Below are positions 58,746-60,000 of a stretch of DNA of 60,000 bases, in pieces. The notes below the pieces were generated by a model. The model made no database searches. It saw nothing but the letters and a program-made list of their open reading frames with translations, and was not told the DNA's origin. A program made the position numbers and the translations under genes. Source of the stretch: Nematostella vectensis (lineage: Eukaryota; Cnidaria; Anthozoa; Actiniaria; Edwardsiidae); contig NC_064043.1 in assembly GCF_932526225.1 (NCBI RefSeq), forward strand, positions 12,400,085 through 12,460,084. Direction: 5' to 3'. Position 1 is the stretch's first letter. Each line of letters opens with the position of its first letter.

Positions 58746-60000
58746 CTTATTAACCCATTGACTCCTGGCTTTTTTGGAGCTGAATTTACAAAAAACAGAC
58801 TGAAAACAGATACCTCCCCCCCTATTCTGAGTTTTATACAGCCCGTCAAAGTCAAACACAGCTGCACCTAGTCAGCGGTATCCAAGCTTTCCAACAGTGC
58901 TTTGCGGTCCCCACTTTTAATCCCTCGTCGATGTGCTGAAGCCAGCACAAGTTGATGGTTGCTTGTATTTTTCATAAAAAATACAGCTATGAGCATATTA
59001 GGGGAGTGTCTCAGGACATCATGAAGTCTTTTGGGGCATAATTGAGTGCTTTGCTTATGGATATTTGCAAGCAAAGGTGGATTCATGATGATTTTTTCTT
59101 GTTTGGCTTTGCCCGGATGAGAAAATAATTTTCTAATGAATCACCACAGCTCTCCTAAATGCTGTCTTTTCTGAAACCAAATTGATTCCAAAATTGTTTA
59201 CACTTCTATTCTGGGTCTGTATGACCTGGAATTGATTTGTTTGGCTTCGGGGTGAAAAGACTTATAAAAAACCATCTGACTTTGGGGAGAGGAGTGTTGA
59301 CTGGCCCTCCCCTCGTGAATTTTCCCCTGTATCTCCCAGAATGCTTTGCAATACGTAAACATATTTTCGTGGTTGTACAATCCTTCAAGGAATGGGCATT
59401 GTGTTTTGAGGCCAAGGAAATGTACTTGGAGGATCAGAATAAAGGTATCTATTTGTGTCTTGAGCTGTGTTTGCTGATCTCTCTCCCTTGTGTGGTATTT
59501 TGAGCGTTTTATTGAGAGGGGTGATTCTGCTTTTCTCTCCTTGTTCGATTTGAGATTTGTCAAAGAACCTGTGCTATTATTTGGCTTAAGAGTAGATGCC
59601 AACACCTTGGTTGGATGCATATCTGCAAGACCATTTATCCCTTAGACTGATGCCTGAGTATCTTCATCTTGTTGTGTTTATTTTGAATTTATGAATTTTT
59701 TGGGTTGTGGGTACTTCCCAAAGCCGGTACAGGCCGGTTCAGGGGTCAATGTGTTTACCAACACACCCTAAAAATCATGCTTGCCTCACTGCCTGAGAAC
59801 AATGCATTTTTCGCAAGCTTAGGTGCATACAACAGTGTAGGCAAATTCTGCTTGATATACAAACAAGCCTCCTTTAAGTTATGGCTGATATTCTAACAGA
59901 TAATTCTTATGTTAAAACCATTAGGGAAACCACAGGGAGCCCAAATTCTATAAAAATATTTGCCTTTATAAATTCAAAGCAGCAGTGTCAACCCACTTTT
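58746..60000. other. No gene recognised
   Basis: Should contain or precede 5' MBOAT exons, but none was identified on the minus strand. A segment at 59690-59740 (GAATTTTTTGGGTTGTGGGT, then CCGGTACAGG) resembles 9598-9645, suggesting another old interspersed repeat. Confidence 0.4.

Overview
The window reads as nuclear DNA of an animal with compact, intron-rich genes. The AT-rich sequence, the short exons with GT-AG junctions, and the many miniature inverted-repeat elements and minisatellites suggest an anthozoan cnidarian such as a sea anemone. That organism call is inference. All gene models below were assembled by eye from splice junctions, reading phase and family similarity; no search was run.

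Layout. (1) 1-6806, minus strand: the 5' nine exons of the gamma-type subunit of mitochondrial NAD-dependent isocitrate dehydrogenase (IDH3G-like). The 3' end lies beyond the left edge, and introns 8 and 9 are filled by minisatellites. (2) 6807-7084: a short divergent promoter. (3) 7085-9004, plus strand: a complete two-exon tRNA pseudouridine synthase 3 (PUS3). (4) 9005-16834: gene-poor DNA with small inverted-repeat transposons. (5) 16835-34732, plus strand: a complete 16-exon M13 zinc metallopeptidase (neprilysin/endothelin-converting-enzyme type, about 890 residues). (6) 34733-42232: 3' flank followed by about 6 kb of a 17-bp satellite, broken up by a duplicated 0.6-kb non-satellite segment. 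(7) 43238-58193, minus strand: eleven exons of an MBOAT1/2-type lysophospholipid acyltransferase whose 5' end lies beyond what I could find. Its large introns hold plus-strand coding candidates: an unrecognised gene at 46721-48769, an ORF at 49755-50060 and a small secreted six-cysteine protein at 53344-53670. (8) 58194-60000: no gene recognised.

The most unusual feature is shared by all three intron-rich genes. At six introns, a tandem or direct duplication starts at, or spans, the 5' splice site. In three of them (IDH3G intron 8, M13 intron 5, and the MBOAT intron starting at 56821) the repeat unit carries the 3' end of the exon together with its GT donor, so the intron contains tens of copies of its own exon-donor junction. 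In M13 introns 6, 11 and 12 the duplicated sequence starts at the donor itself. The 17-bp unit of M13 intron 12 also makes up the large satellite downstream of the gene. I know of no described class that fits this and treat it as the main candidate for a new phenomenon: 5'-splice-site-seeded minisatellites.

The genes themselves are unrelated housekeeping or membrane functions (TCA cycle, tRNA modification, ectopeptidase, phospholipid remodelling). They are linked by position, not by pathway.
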